Shown one piece after another: positions 1 to 11,436 of a stretch of DNA of 64,000 nt (positions are counted from its first letter, which is position 1; the number at the start of each line of letters is the position of its first letter). The translations under genes were made by a program, and so were the position numbers. The notes beneath the pieces were generated by a model, which worked only from the letters and a program-made list of their open reading frames with translations, did no database searches and had not been told where the DNA came from. The stretch comes from Epichloe hybrida (lineage: Eukaryota > Ascomycota > Sordariomycetes > Hypocreales > Clavicipitaceae): contig JAFEKR010000011.1 in assembly GCA_019022495.1 (NCBI GenBank), forward strand, positions 1,054,001 through 1,118,000, given 5' to 3'.

Positions 1-2459
1 ACGCTAGATCTGGCGGCGAGATTTGCCAATCTGAGGGGACCTCAAGCTTCTCCTGGTCAAGATCCTCGTATCAAAACATATTCGATCCTTCCACAGAAAC
101 TTTCTGGGCCCAGAGAGATGCCACCATCTCCTCAAAAGATCAGCGTCGACACAGACAGCGCCGCTGCGCTACCGAAATTACCCGACGCTATATACAGTCC
201 AGCACGCGGTAGTGTATCTGGAGAAGCTGCTCGTTTGCCAACAAGTACACCTCGAGGTCTTTTCAGCCGAACAGGATCGTCCACTTCACTGGCTAGTACG
301 ACAAGCTTAACCCAACCGCGGCAAAGCAATGAATATTTCCCCCCAGTCCCACCAAACACATCCAGCTCATCGAGCATTGCCGACAAGCCCTTTGAAATAC
401 CTGAAGGTGATACAATCACCCCCGAGCAGCTCTACGCATTAAAAAAAACAAAAGCGTCCGTTTTACTTATCGATATTCGTTCTCGGGATGACTTTGATGA
501 AGGTCACATCATGGCTTCTTCGATCATATGCATTGAACCCAGCATCTTAATGAGGCATAATGTTTCAGCATCTGACATTTCAGATAGTTTGGTACTATCT
601 CCAAATTCCGAGCATGCTGTATTCGAGAAGCGAGACTTGTACGACTTGGTCGTTTTCTATGATCAGAACTCCGAGTATATTCCTCACACGCAGAAGAACT
701 CAGATGAAGAGGTCGTCATATCACTGCACCGTGCCCTAGTACTTCTCAACTATGATCGTGAACTGAAAAACTCCCCCAAGCTTCTCAGAGGTGGCTTAGA
801 CGGCTGGGTAGACTTGATGGGTTCCCATTCACTACAGTCGACTCCGTCGGCGCAATCCAAGGCTAACCAAACAAGGGCTCGTCATGGTCTCATCAGGAGA
901 AAAGGATCCAAGTACATCGTCACACCGTTGCAGTCCGAAGAAGATATAAAGGCATGGCAGAACACACTGGACAAGGATGCCAGCCGCCCTGTATTTCCTC
1001 GTACTGGTGATGAATTCCTCAGGCATCCTCCCACATCAACTGAACGACAGTCCATGGCATCGACGACGTCCACAGAGCAGCGATACAGACATGACTTGGC
1101 AAATCGATTTAGCTCACCGACGCAATTACCACCACCACCAGCTCGACCTCAAGCTGCGGTCCAACGACCCAGTCATAGTGGCCTGTCTCAGAGCGACCAT
1201 GTGGAGGATGACTTTGCTAGTCAAACCAAGAAAGTCCCCGAGCAACTATACTACACCGGCCTCAACAACCCTCGCAACTGGTGTTACGCCAACAGTACCC
1301 TACAGTCGCTCCTCGCCTCTCCAGGGTTCGGACGAGAGCTTGCCGATCGAGCTTGGGAGAAGAGATACAAGAATATGGTGCCGCGAAAAGGAAACGAGAA
1401 GAGGGATCAGCCACAGCTCATGATCCAGATGATATCTAATTTATTCCACTGGATGAGTTCGGGCAAGTTCGAGACAATGAAAGCCCAGATGCTCATGGTA
1501 CGTTGCATAATCTTTGCAGCAAATCTTGATGAGCTCAACGCGCTTCGATCAAGGCTAACCCCTCATGTAAATAGGAGTATTCTCGACACCTTTGTAAGAC
1601 TGGTGACCCGCAGACTCAATTCGGTGGCCCGGATCAGCAAGATGCCCAAGAGTTCATGTCCTTCATCATGGATCAACTTCATGAAGAGACAAATCTTCTC
1701 CGCAATTTGGAGGGCATAGCCGACAAACCAGACACCAAAGGGCAATCGCCCGCTCGAGCAGCAGTAGAGTACTGGCGAAACCATTGCAAGCTGAATGATT
1801 CCATTGTTGACAGATATTGGCGGGGACTGGAGGTATCAACAGTGCAGTGCAAACAATGCGAAAACCTAACATACACGTTCTCACCCTTTGAATGGTTGTC
1901 GGTCGCTGTACATGGAAAAGACGACATGACGCTAGCAGAGGCTCTTCAGAGAACTACTGCCGACAATGAGCTCGCTGATTTCGAGTGCGACCACTGCCGA
2001 AGCAAAGGCCGGGCGATACAAAGAATGTCGCTGGCCCGCATGCCGGAGCTTTTATGCATCAGCTTCCGCCGATTCCATTACCAGGGCAGAGGATTCACCA
2101 AGAACAACGCAGCGGTGACCTGGGACTTCAACGACTTCGACTTCTCGCCATACTTTATCGACTCGGCATGCTCGTCTCAACGGTCATGTACGACAGACAA
2201 GGCCTTCTCTGGCCCTTTTAAATACGAATGCTATGCCGTCATTGTCCACGCAGGGCGATCAATCAACACGGGCCATTACTACGCCTATGTCCGTGACTCG
2301 ACGACCCACGGGCAAGACGCTTGGCTCCTTTGCAACGACAGCGTGGTCAAGAGAGTCCGCATAGGCAGTCGGAAGAGTGACGATGTGCAAAATGACGTGT
2401 TCAGATCAGGCGAGGATAAGGTCCCGTACCTGGTCTTTTTCCGAAGAAAGGGTGCATGA
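1..2459 (+). CDS. Doa4/Ubp-type ubiquitin carboxyl-terminal hydrolase (rhodanese + USP), 5' partial
   Basis: Exons: <1..1497 and 1575..2459. The reading frame is open from base 1 and continues upstream of the ATG at 118, so the true start lies outside the window. Intron 1498-1574 has GTACGT, a GCTAAC branch site and ATAG. A Pro/Ser-rich N-terminal part is followed by a rhodanese-like domain (from TPEQLYAL, with LLIDIRSRDDFDEGHI), then a USP catalytic domain. The Cys box is GLNNPRNWCYANSTLQSL. Joining the exons restores the QQDAQEF box. Two zinc-ligand CxxC pairs (CKQC, CDHC) follow, then the His box NTGHYYAYVRD and a CNDSVV catalytic-Asp-like motif. Rhodanese plus USP is the architecture of yeast Doa4/Ubp5/Ubp7, which recover ubiquitin from substrates at endosomes and proteasomes; which paralogue this is cannot be decided. 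It converges tail-to-tail on the acyl-CoA synthetase. Confidence 0.93.
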
Positions 2460-3318
2460 GGAGGAGCCCCATGCAGTATCTGATTGAATCTTTACGATGA
2501 CGCATACCCCATCAGGCCATTGTTCAAGGAGGAGAAGCGGGGGACTACGCAACATGTTCACCAACAGTGTTGTATCAAGAAGGAGTCATAAAATCAACCC
2601 TATGGATGCCCATATTGGTGAATGAAAGGAATGTTGCAATAACTTTTCGCGTAACACATGGGTTCCCCATGATTTAGCGCCTTTGTTTACGATTTCGGAA
2701 TGTGGTAGGTATATAGGGGACTTCATGGCGAGCATATAGCGGATAGGGGTTTTTTTTTTTCTTTTTAACGCGCACAATCATCGACGAACTACAATGTAGC
2801 GAAGTCATGCCAAAATCTAGTGGGTGATGCGTCAAACTATCGTGCGCGAATCGGGCCCATGGATTTGGAATCATCAACGAATGAACCTGTGACTGGATAC
2901 CTACCGTTCTACCTACCTTTGTAGATGTATACGGTGCGCGACCTCGCAGTCGCTCAAGTACGGTTCTTCACACAAATTACGAACGTTCGGATTTTAGAGA
3001 GAATAAGTATGTGTCATGGAAAGCATCTGACCGGTGCAATTACTACAGAGTTTCGGACCAACCGCCACAAGCTAATATTACAGATAGGACGGGTTACATG
3101 AAACGCAATACAAAAATGGCAGGCAGAACAAGGCATCAAATCATGGTATATGTGGAAAAATTACACAGTCGTACCGGATTCATGATGGGTCGAGTCATCA
3201 CGCGCATCCTGATCTTAAGTCAATTTTTCCGTCGGGTAAAAAACCATCACCTTCAACCACCGAGACATCAGGGGTAGGAACCGTTCCCGCCCGTAAACAG
3301 TTGCCGAATAATGTAGGT
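2460..3318. other. Convergent intergenic region, no gene seen
   Basis: About 860 bp between two 3' ends. It contains a T-run near 2750-2765. Only short open frames without domain signal are present; it probably holds the two 3' UTRs. Confidence 0.6.
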
Positions 3319-5625
3319 TTAGGAGGTGCTCTTCAAGCAGGCATCAATCTCCTTCTTGTATCGGTCGCGGATGACTTTTCGGTTCAACTTTTGGGTGGCG
3401 GTAACGAGACCCTGTAGATTTCATTAGCTTTCGGTGCAACTAAGATGAAGAAGAGTCAAAAGACGCAAAAAAGATGGCGACTTTACTTACGCTAGGGGGT
3501 GTCCACTCCTCGTCAGTAATGACGACTCCCGTGATGATTTCCATCGAGCTCAAACCAGCACGCTTGCCAGTAGCCTGTAAATCCTTCAAGACAGCGTCGC
3601 GAACCTTGGAATGGGTGTGCATCTCGTGCTCAGCAACACCCAGCTCCTTGGCCTTCTCGACAAGAACCTTCTCGTTGGGCATGATGACAGCAACAGGTCG
3701 CGAGTGTTCGGGGTCGGCGTGAACCATGACGTTGCTGACAGTCTGGGCTCCTCGGTAAATCGACTCGACCTTCTCCAGAGCAATGTATTCACCACCTTGC
3801 ATCTTGACCAGGTTCTTGAGACGGTCAATGACTCTCAGGTGACCTTGGGAATCAAATTCACCAATATCGCCCGTCTTGAACCAACCATCCGGGGTAACGG
3901 CCTTGGCAGTCTCCTCGGGGTTGTTGTAGTACTCCTTCAGGATGGGTAGTCCCTTCATCCAAATCTCTCCCTGGGGAACCTTGACATTGTCGGTATTGTA
4001 ACCGAGCTCGGGGCAAGAAACGAGCTTGACATCGATGGCAGCGGGGATGGGACCAATAGCGTTGGGGGAGAATTCGAGAGGGCAGCCGAGGGCGCCGTTG
4101 GCACAGGTCTCTGTGAGTCCGTAACCGACCAACATAGGAGCAAGAACAAGGGACAGGAACTGCTTGGTACTGTCCGAGATGCCACTAGCACCGTTCATGG
4201 TGAATCGGAGACGGCCACCGGTCAGTTCGCGAACCTTGGAGAAAACAATGCCGTCAAAAACACTGGCCAGCGGCAGCTTGTTTCGCGACATGAACGACTT
4301 GTAGTTGTAAGCGCCCCAGAACAGGCTCTTGAGAAGAGGGCTGGAGCTATCCAGCTTGGCCATGACTCCCTTCTTGACCGTTTCCCAAACCTGTGGGACA
4401 CCAACCAGAGCAGTCGGTCGGAATTCGCGCATGTCACCAGCGCAATTCTTGACGGAAACGTCGGATAGAGTGCGAGGGTTACCATAACCCAAGGTTCCAC
4501 CGATGAACAGCACCAGGTTTTCTAGGACCATCTCGAAAATGTGAGCCAGTGGCAGGTAGGCCAAGACGAACTCCTTGTCGCTCACGCACTCGTCAACGCA
4601 GGTAAGAAGGCCAGTGACTACAAATTTACATTAGCCCCGACAAATTTGTTGGGGACAGATGGGGAGGGCCTCCAATGACAGCAACGTACCAGCAGAAACA
4701 ACACCCTCGTTAGTAAGGCAGGCGCCCTTTGGCAGACCTGTCGAGCCAGATGTGTACATGATGCAATACAGATCCTCAGGCTTGGGAGGGACGGCATCTA
4801 CCATGTTCTCCTCACCGAGCTTGCGCAGTTCTTCGTAGGTGAGGACCTTGAGGTCAGGGTTGTTGTTCTTGAATTCCTCAACCTCGCCGCCGGTACCAAA
4901 GATACAGTCCTCATTGATGATGACGGTCTTGACACCAGACTTCTTGATAGGGTTGATTGCCGTCTTCAGCAGATGAGGGTCCACAAACATGGCGGTGGCA
5001 TCGCTCTGAACAAGGGAGTGCTCGACGCCGCTCTCACCGAGGGTATCATAGGCGGTAACGATGGCGATAGACTGCGAGGCGCAACCGTGTGACATTGAGA
5101 TCCATGGCAAACTAGTTCGCGAAGATGTCAGCGATGGGGCAAAGTGAATGGAGAATGCTCCGAGGCCAGGAAAAGAGTTTACCTGGTGGTTGCAAACAAG
5201 TGAAGCTTATTTTCTGGAGTAAGTCCCAGTTTGCGAAGACCCGAGCCGAGCTGAAGAACAAGAGTCTCGTACTCTTTGTAGGTGATGTAAGAGTATCTGG
5301 AGAGCTCGAAGAACTGCCATTCCTTGTCGACTTCCTGAACTTGGCCATCAATGGTCTTCTTGACCTTCCTGGTCTCCTTGTGAAGCTTGACAAGCTTGCG
5401 TGAGGCCAGAGCCTGATGGTTAGGGTAGACACGGGCGCTGTGCTTGACAATATCAAAGATGTTCTTGATGTCGTCGGCGGGGCGTGTGAGGAGTCCGTTC
5501 TTGGCACGGGGATGGCGACGAGGAATTGTTTCTCCAGGGACCTTTTCGTAGCCGGGAGCTTCGATAGTATACGGCGGCTTGTGCACCGGGGATAAGGGCA
5601 TTATGCCCGTGGTGTAGTCCATCAT
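3319..5625 (-). CDS. FAA1: Long-chain fatty-acid--CoA ligase (Faa1/Faa4 type)
   Basis: Exons on the minus strand: 5625-5183, 5111-4690, 4617-3491, 3411-3319; introns are 71, 72 and 79 bp with GTAAAC/GTACGT/GTAAGT donors. They join to 694 aa, the usual length of fungal Faa1-type enzymes. The AMP-binding signature MYTSGSTGLPKGA lies near residue 270, GYGLTETCANG near 450, and the adenylate-binding/hinge segment DGWFKTGDIGEF...VIDRLKNLVK further on. The enzyme activates long-chain fatty acids to acyl-CoA with ATP for beta-oxidation, lipid synthesis and protein acylation. The start is the first of two adjacent ATGs, before DYTTGIMPLS, where the fungal family similarity begins. The same frame stays open upstream to an ATG at 5961, through a hexanucleotide repeat, so a longer N-terminus is possible but not supported by similarity. 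FAA1 versus FAA4 orthology is inferred. Confidence 0.93.
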
Positions 5626-5694
5626 GATGGTGTGGTTACGGGGAGCGACAGGCTCGAGAAGAGTTGCAAGGTTAAGGAGGATGCGGGCGGAGGT

Positions 5695-5743
5695 TGGAGC
5701 TGGAGCTGGAGCTGGAGCTGGAGCCGAAGCTGGAGCTGGAGCT
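5695..5743. repeat. TGGAGC hexanucleotide tandem repeat
   Basis: About eight copies of TGGAGC with one variant copy (GAGCCGAAGC). It lies just upstream of the acyl-CoA synthetase start. On the minus strand it would read as Ala-Pro repeats in the open extension of that gene; most likely it is 5' UTR or promoter sequence. Confidence 0.85.
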
Positions 5744-7200
5744 TGGAGGTCACGGTGACAGACGAGAAGAAGCAGATCAAGGGGACGACCCGTCACGTCG
5801 GCGAGGGCTGTGGCGCTTGAAAAAGGAACTTGGAGGTGGTGAGGGGAGAGGGCCAGAGGAGGAGTCAACAAGAGAGGCAAGAGGACGCAGCAGGAGGTTG
5901 GTTGCCAATGGTTGTCAATGGTTGCCTTGTTGTCCGGCCACAGGCTGCCAGTCCAGTCCAAAATCTATAATGACGCCGCGCTGCAGGCCAAGCTCTGTCG
6001 GCGGGTGGATGGGCCCGTCTCCGAGGGGCCAGTAATATTACCAGTCAGCCAAGCCTCGCTCGCCCTCGCCCTTGCAGCTGGCACCGGTGGGTGCGGCTGG
6101 CTGGGAACCTGTTGGCAGCCGCGGCCAAGTCTTCAGTCTTCACGGATCGTCTCCCTTCTGGTGGCCCTTCTGGTGGCCTCCTCCAAGCCGAGCTGCTGAC
6201 CTGAAGACTTGTAAAGACAGCCGCGCCGCAGGTCGCTCTGAATATATAAGACAGCGGTCTGTTGCCAGCAGAGTTGTCGCGACAAATTGCAGGTTGACTG
6301 TGAGTCTGCGCCTCCTCCTCCAGCCATACGGAGTACATACATATGTACATACGGAGTACGGACTACATGCCTCTGTCCTTGGCCAGCTGTCCCGAGTGGC
6401 TCTCCGAGGCTTCAGTATGGACACTGTGGTCGCGGGGTCTCTGGGTCGCACTTGCCGTCTTCACGAGCCTTCACGCCCACTACCAATTTTAAACTACACA
6501 CTACTCCGAACATCCTACCATCGTCTCCATTCCCCGCCTCAACAAACTCGCCCACCAGCCACGTCACGCTATAATTGCGAGGGACCAGGGGCTCGGAAAG
6601 TCAATACTTCGCATCAAGACTAGTAGAGGCTTCTAGGCGGGCCGTCGCCACAGGTTTTGTCGCTTGGCCCCGAGGTTCACGCACATGATGACCCACGCAG
6701 GATGCAGCAAAACCTCACGAACAGGGGCATGTGCTCCAATGTTGCGCGCGCTTTAATAGCGATGATGCCATCCATTAACTTCGTCTTGTTCCTCCACCTC
6801 TTTCCACTAGCAGTGGGGCAATATGAGAATGACCACAAGATGATACGATAAGTTGATATCAAGTTCTGCACAATCCATAGAATGAGCCAGGATCAATGAT
6901 GAGTTTTGTACCTACAGCACCTCCCATCGCTCGTTGCGGCTCGCTTGAAACCCACCCAAACTCGAATTGCAGGACTGGACCATCTGCATCTCGCCTGATT
7001 CCATGCCGGCACGATACCCAAGCATCTCCATAGTTGACGGCAGGCCGATCAATGCGAGAACGAGAACCGAGAATCAAGCTCAGGGGCAGGGCATGTGCTG
7101 TCTACATAGGCAACTGAACACAAGTCGCTCAGGCTGTTTGCTGCACACTAATTTTGTCTGCTTCTCAATCCTCCAGAGGAACTCCAGAGGAAGAGAATTC
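5744..7200. other. Upstream region of FAA1, no gene supported
   Basis: Contains two copies of TACGGAGTA (6327 and 6350) flanking TACATACATATGTACATA. Open frames on both strands overlap each other with arbitrary composition and no recognisable domain, so none is called. Confidence 0.5.
6327..6359. repeat. Paired TACGGAGTA motifs around a TACATA/TATGTA near-palindrome
   Basis: Two exact TACGGAGTA copies 23 bp apart separated by an almost palindromic TACATACATATGTACATA core. Both motifs recur elsewhere in the window; see findings. Function unknown. Confidence 0.6.
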
Positions 7201-7212
7201 CTGCATTTAATT

Positions 7213-7325
7213 AGTGCGAGGCACAACTGAGCCTGATAGTTAAGAGGGATTCCTGCAAGGCCGAAGGCTTAATCTGCTGTCAGATTCCCTCCTCACTATC
7301 AGGCTCATCAGTTGTGCCTCGCACT
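7213..7325. repeat. Imperfect inverted repeat (hairpin, arms 37 and 40 nt)
   Basis: The left arm 7213-7249 (starting AGTGCGAGGCACAACTG) is the reverse complement of 7286-7325, with a 3-nt insertion and two mismatches. The loop is 36 nt. No clear target-site duplication is visible. It could be a degenerate foldback element or a structured non-coding transcript. Confidence 0.75.
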
Positions 7326-7329
7326 TTCA

Positions 7330-10300
7330 CATATTTTGCGGAGCCCCAGTCGAGATTGCGAATCGCCCCGTTCCGAGTAGAAAGATGAAAAAAAAAAATG
7401 GAATATCAGCCTGCCGCTGTGGAGAGGAGAGATTTGTCAAAGAAACCCCGGCCGATAAAATTTTCTTTGTTATTGCGCAGACGCGGCTTATCACAGAAAA
7501 CTCTTCGGTCAGCTACTACCCATGCACAACAGCCCCCCGTTCCATCAAACCTACCGGTGCTGGACCGAAGCTATTGTAGCTGATAGATGTAAGCTTGGTC
7601 GTGGTGCATCAGGCGCAGCAGATTGGCGGGGTTGATAGTAGGCTATTAGGTTAAAGATCTGTTGATGGACAAGTTTTTCCTTGATTATAGGAAATATTGA
7701 GAATCGTCAGGCCAAAAACAGGATGCAGGATGCGCACCCTTGTTAGGACTGCGGCTATAATCCCGTTCATTTAACAGGAAACAACCTGCAACTTGATGCT
7801 GTTAACACGAACTGATGTCTTGTTTCCCAGAGAGGGATTATGCTCATCTCGGATGTGAACGGTCGAAATATTGGGGTGAGATTGTTGCTAGCACCAATCC
7901 TAGTCATGACAAACATGTGTAGTTTCTGTCATACTGGCGATGATGGGATACCCTGCACAGCAAAAACAGGCGAGCTCTGGGTATTCAAAATGTTACCATG
8001 TTAATAGTCAATCTAAGCCCGCTTGCAGGACGCACGAGTTTATGAGTCTTTATAAGCTCTAAGATCTTGTCAATAATTTAATCCTTAAATTAAATAAATA
8101 GTGCTAATTTTTTTTTGTTTGCACTCATTGGTTGTGTCTAATGCATCTAATTTAAGAGATGACTTGTCCTCGAGACTGTGTCTTCTTTTCTTCTAGCCCG
8201 AGCCTAGGGTAGCTTGCTCATCAACAAGATACACCGTTCATCAGGAGAGACTCTTGAGATCTAGATGATCACCTACGAGAATATGGCAAGATGCGAAAAA
8301 CGGATAAATCACTTGCTTTAATTCAAGGGAGTCTATCTGGACACGATGCTAACATCTGTTAAGGGTGGTCCCAGTCCCATCATTCAGCGATCTGACAGGA
8401 CGCCTTTGGGAACATGTGGGCGGTTGATGCGTGTTTTGCGAAGATGCTGCTTCGTTTACACCGTTGTCGAAGCGTGGCGAGGCGTGGTCATGGTATTTCA
8501 CTTTCCCCAAGGGATAGGAAAGGAAATGGTCCTTGTAGACATGATGGTCAGAAATCGTAACTTGACCACCAGGTACATTTTGGCGAAGTAGTCACTCTCT
8601 TAGGAACAATTTGAGAATGACAAGCACTTGTCCTTTGGCCAGTCATATATCAATGTTCGTTTCTCCTCCAGAAGTAGCATCGACCTTCTCAGAAAAGAAA
8701 ACCACTTGTTTAGTTTTCGCATTACATCGTCAAATAGAGAGGTGAAATCCATCTCACGAGAAGCCATCCAATGCCAACCTCAACCTCACACAAAAGTCAA
8801 CCACCACAGAACAACCCCCCCTTTTTTTTTCTTCTTCTTCTTCTTCTCACGCAACATGCTCATCGAGAACGCATTCACCGCCTGTCCCACGTTACGCCCC
8901 AAGCACACATGCTTTCGCCCAGGATGCACCAGAAGGCAAGAAAATTACACTCCCCCTTCTCTCTCTCGAATTTACCACCCCCTTTCCAAGTCTGCTGGCA
9001 TGCTGGCAGCATGCGAGATGGTCAATCGAAGGGTGGTGTTTGCACCGACCAAGCATTCACCTGCGTACGCGTGTGCGGCTTTCTCGAGGGAAGCGTTTCT
9101 GAGCATTCCCTGGCCGAATTGGGCCGGTGTGGCGTCTGCAATGAGCCAGGAATTTATGGCTTGCAAGCTGGTGCTACCTGAAGGGGGCGAATGGGGTGCG
9201 TCACGAGAAGATCTGACGTCCTGCTTGGGTACTTCGCAATCGAAATCTGTAGCTGGAAGAAAAAAAAAAAAGCACACAACATGGTTGGTGATTTAGCCTA
9301 TGTAGTATACACTGACAAATCTGGAAAGTGTGATTGTAGGGCAGATTTGCTCAACCCTCCATCCACGTAATTCGTAAACGCGCTCTGCTATTATACCGCA
9401 CACCTAATTTGATACGTTATTAAAGGAAAAAAAAAAATAGAAAGGTACACGGACCGTTTCCCAGCAATGCCTCATCTTCATTGGCGAAAAAAAAAAAAGC
9501 GTATAGTATCAAGAACCTGGGAAGAATTCCATGCTCTTGCTGTCCCATCGCCGTTCCTCGAGGAAGTTACGGCCAAAGAACTTTCCAGCCGCATGACGCT
9601 TTCTATCCAAGGGAAACGAAGAAGAATGCAATTCGGACCGGGTCATGTGGTGACACCAAAGACTGAGGGACTACCAAGACGCAGCCCGCCTGAGATACTA
9701 GATCGACCCGGCCGCCGCGCGGGCTGCTCGTTTGTACAGCAGAGACGACGGGGGTGGAACGCCTGGCTAACGGCACCCGAGTGTTTTTTTTTCTTTTTTT
9801 TTTGGGCAGGGGGTTGTGACGCGACCGATTCGTGCCTGTTATGCCAAATCGTGATATTCTGAATGGATGACTCCCTCGGCTCTCACGACGAAGTCATTTC
9901 CCCCGTCGTGCTTGACTCATTGGATGTGGATTTTGAGCTCAAATGGAGTATATATATATATTTAGCAAGGCATCTAATCTTAGGTGAATATTTGAGTGGT
10001 AGGGGGGGGGGAGGCGTCCACCGGATTCAATGTACATTTGCGCCTGATCGTCTTCATGTAGTGGTTATCAAGCCGGGCTTGTTGTAAGAATGTTGAAAGA
10101 TGGTCAACTTGGCGATTGCGTAACATGGATTTGGTCGGGTCCCTGATGACATTCCCCGGAAACATGGGAGACGACGTCTGGGTGACCAAGCACTTGCCCG
10201 AGTGATGACTTGTGCAGCTACGGAATAGGACTTACCAACTTCCAATCTTGAAATTCTCACCAATCCCTTCGCAGATCTGGTGTGTTCCCGTGGCAAAAGG

Positions 10301-11385
10301 ATATTCCATGCTGCTGGCGTGATGACCAGTAATTGCTTACGGCTGGCTCTCACAGAGCACATTCAATTTACAAGGACGAGTATTCGTGGGCCGATAATGG
10401 AGGCTCAGCTCTCATGCTCCCGATATTAGTCAAGATGAAAAGAAGCAGGCAGACTATCATGTGCGAGCCTCGTATTGTCGCCCGCGTCATAGCTGACATT
10501 GGGTGGGAGCACAACATACCGATCATGGTGGGCGGTAAAACGGTCACAGGACATGACAAAAATGCTTCAAACAGGTCTTGGTGAACAAACGCCTTGGCTT
10601 AACTGTTAATGAAAATTGGCAAATTTTTTAAATCATCTCTAGAACAAATTGGCATGTTTGTCTGGCTCTTTCCGTCAGCGTGTCGAAGCATTTGCAGTCC
10701 GGTATCAGTCAGGGCTAGGATGCGATGCGTCTGATATTCGGAGCCAACGCCAACATCCCAGACGTTCCGGTCATTGAGTCACCATGAGGCCGGCCCATGG
10801 AAATTTGTCGATATAATCATGACATCAACATGGGAAGAAAACCATCCGATATGTCGAGTCATTGTCTTTGGCTTCGCTCGTTCTCATATTCCGAAAAAAA
10901 AAAATTAAAAATTTGGTGAACATCTGTTTACATAATAAAACTTGACCCATTCTGTTTACCGAACAAGATTGATAAATCAGGACTCAGACACACCCTGGTG
11001 AAGAAGGCATGTGGCTTTGCAAGGTCACGCGAATGCCTCTGACCGGACCGATATCCTGCCTGAGGGCAAACAAGTATTTTGTGATGCAAGATTTGATGCA
11101 GATTCTCTCACCGCCAGGGTGATGGGGGTACATGGAACTCATCGGGCATTCATCCGTCGCTTCGTTTCCGCCGGCAAGAAGATGTTCAGGCAGCGTGCAG
11201 TCTTGCCGAGAACCTCCATGAACCTCCATGATGAGTGAACGCGTGGCAGCATGCTCCTATTCCTATTCCTGGCAACGACTGCATATGTAATGTACATTTC
11301 TCATGTAAGATTTGTCGTGCATGGGGGCCGAAAATAATAGAGCAGCTATTATTACACGCACCTGTCGCTCAAAACCTCAAGTGCC
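7330..11385. other. Gene-free, partly AT-rich DNA
   Basis: No protein or RNA gene could be supported. 8030-8120 is strongly AT-rich. Short poly(A) and poly(T) runs occur throughout (for example 8820-8845, 9245-9260, 9785-9802). Open frames of up to 222 codons (8628-9296) are low-complexity and overlapped by equally long frames in other phases. Confidence 0.5.
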
Positions 11386-11389
11386 AAAA

Positions 11390-11426
11390 GGTCTTTATGG
11401 TCTTCATGGTCTTCATGGTCTTTCAT
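11390..11426. repeat. 9-bp tandem repeat, unit GGTCTTCAT
   Basis: About four copies with one-base variants, ending two bases before a TACTCCGTA motif at 11428. Confidence 0.7.
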
Positions 11427-11436
11427 GTACTCCGTA

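Noticed and set aside
8628..9296. 222-codon open frame
   Set aside because: It runs through a poly-Phe-coding T tract and is overlapped by equally long frames in other phases; no motif.
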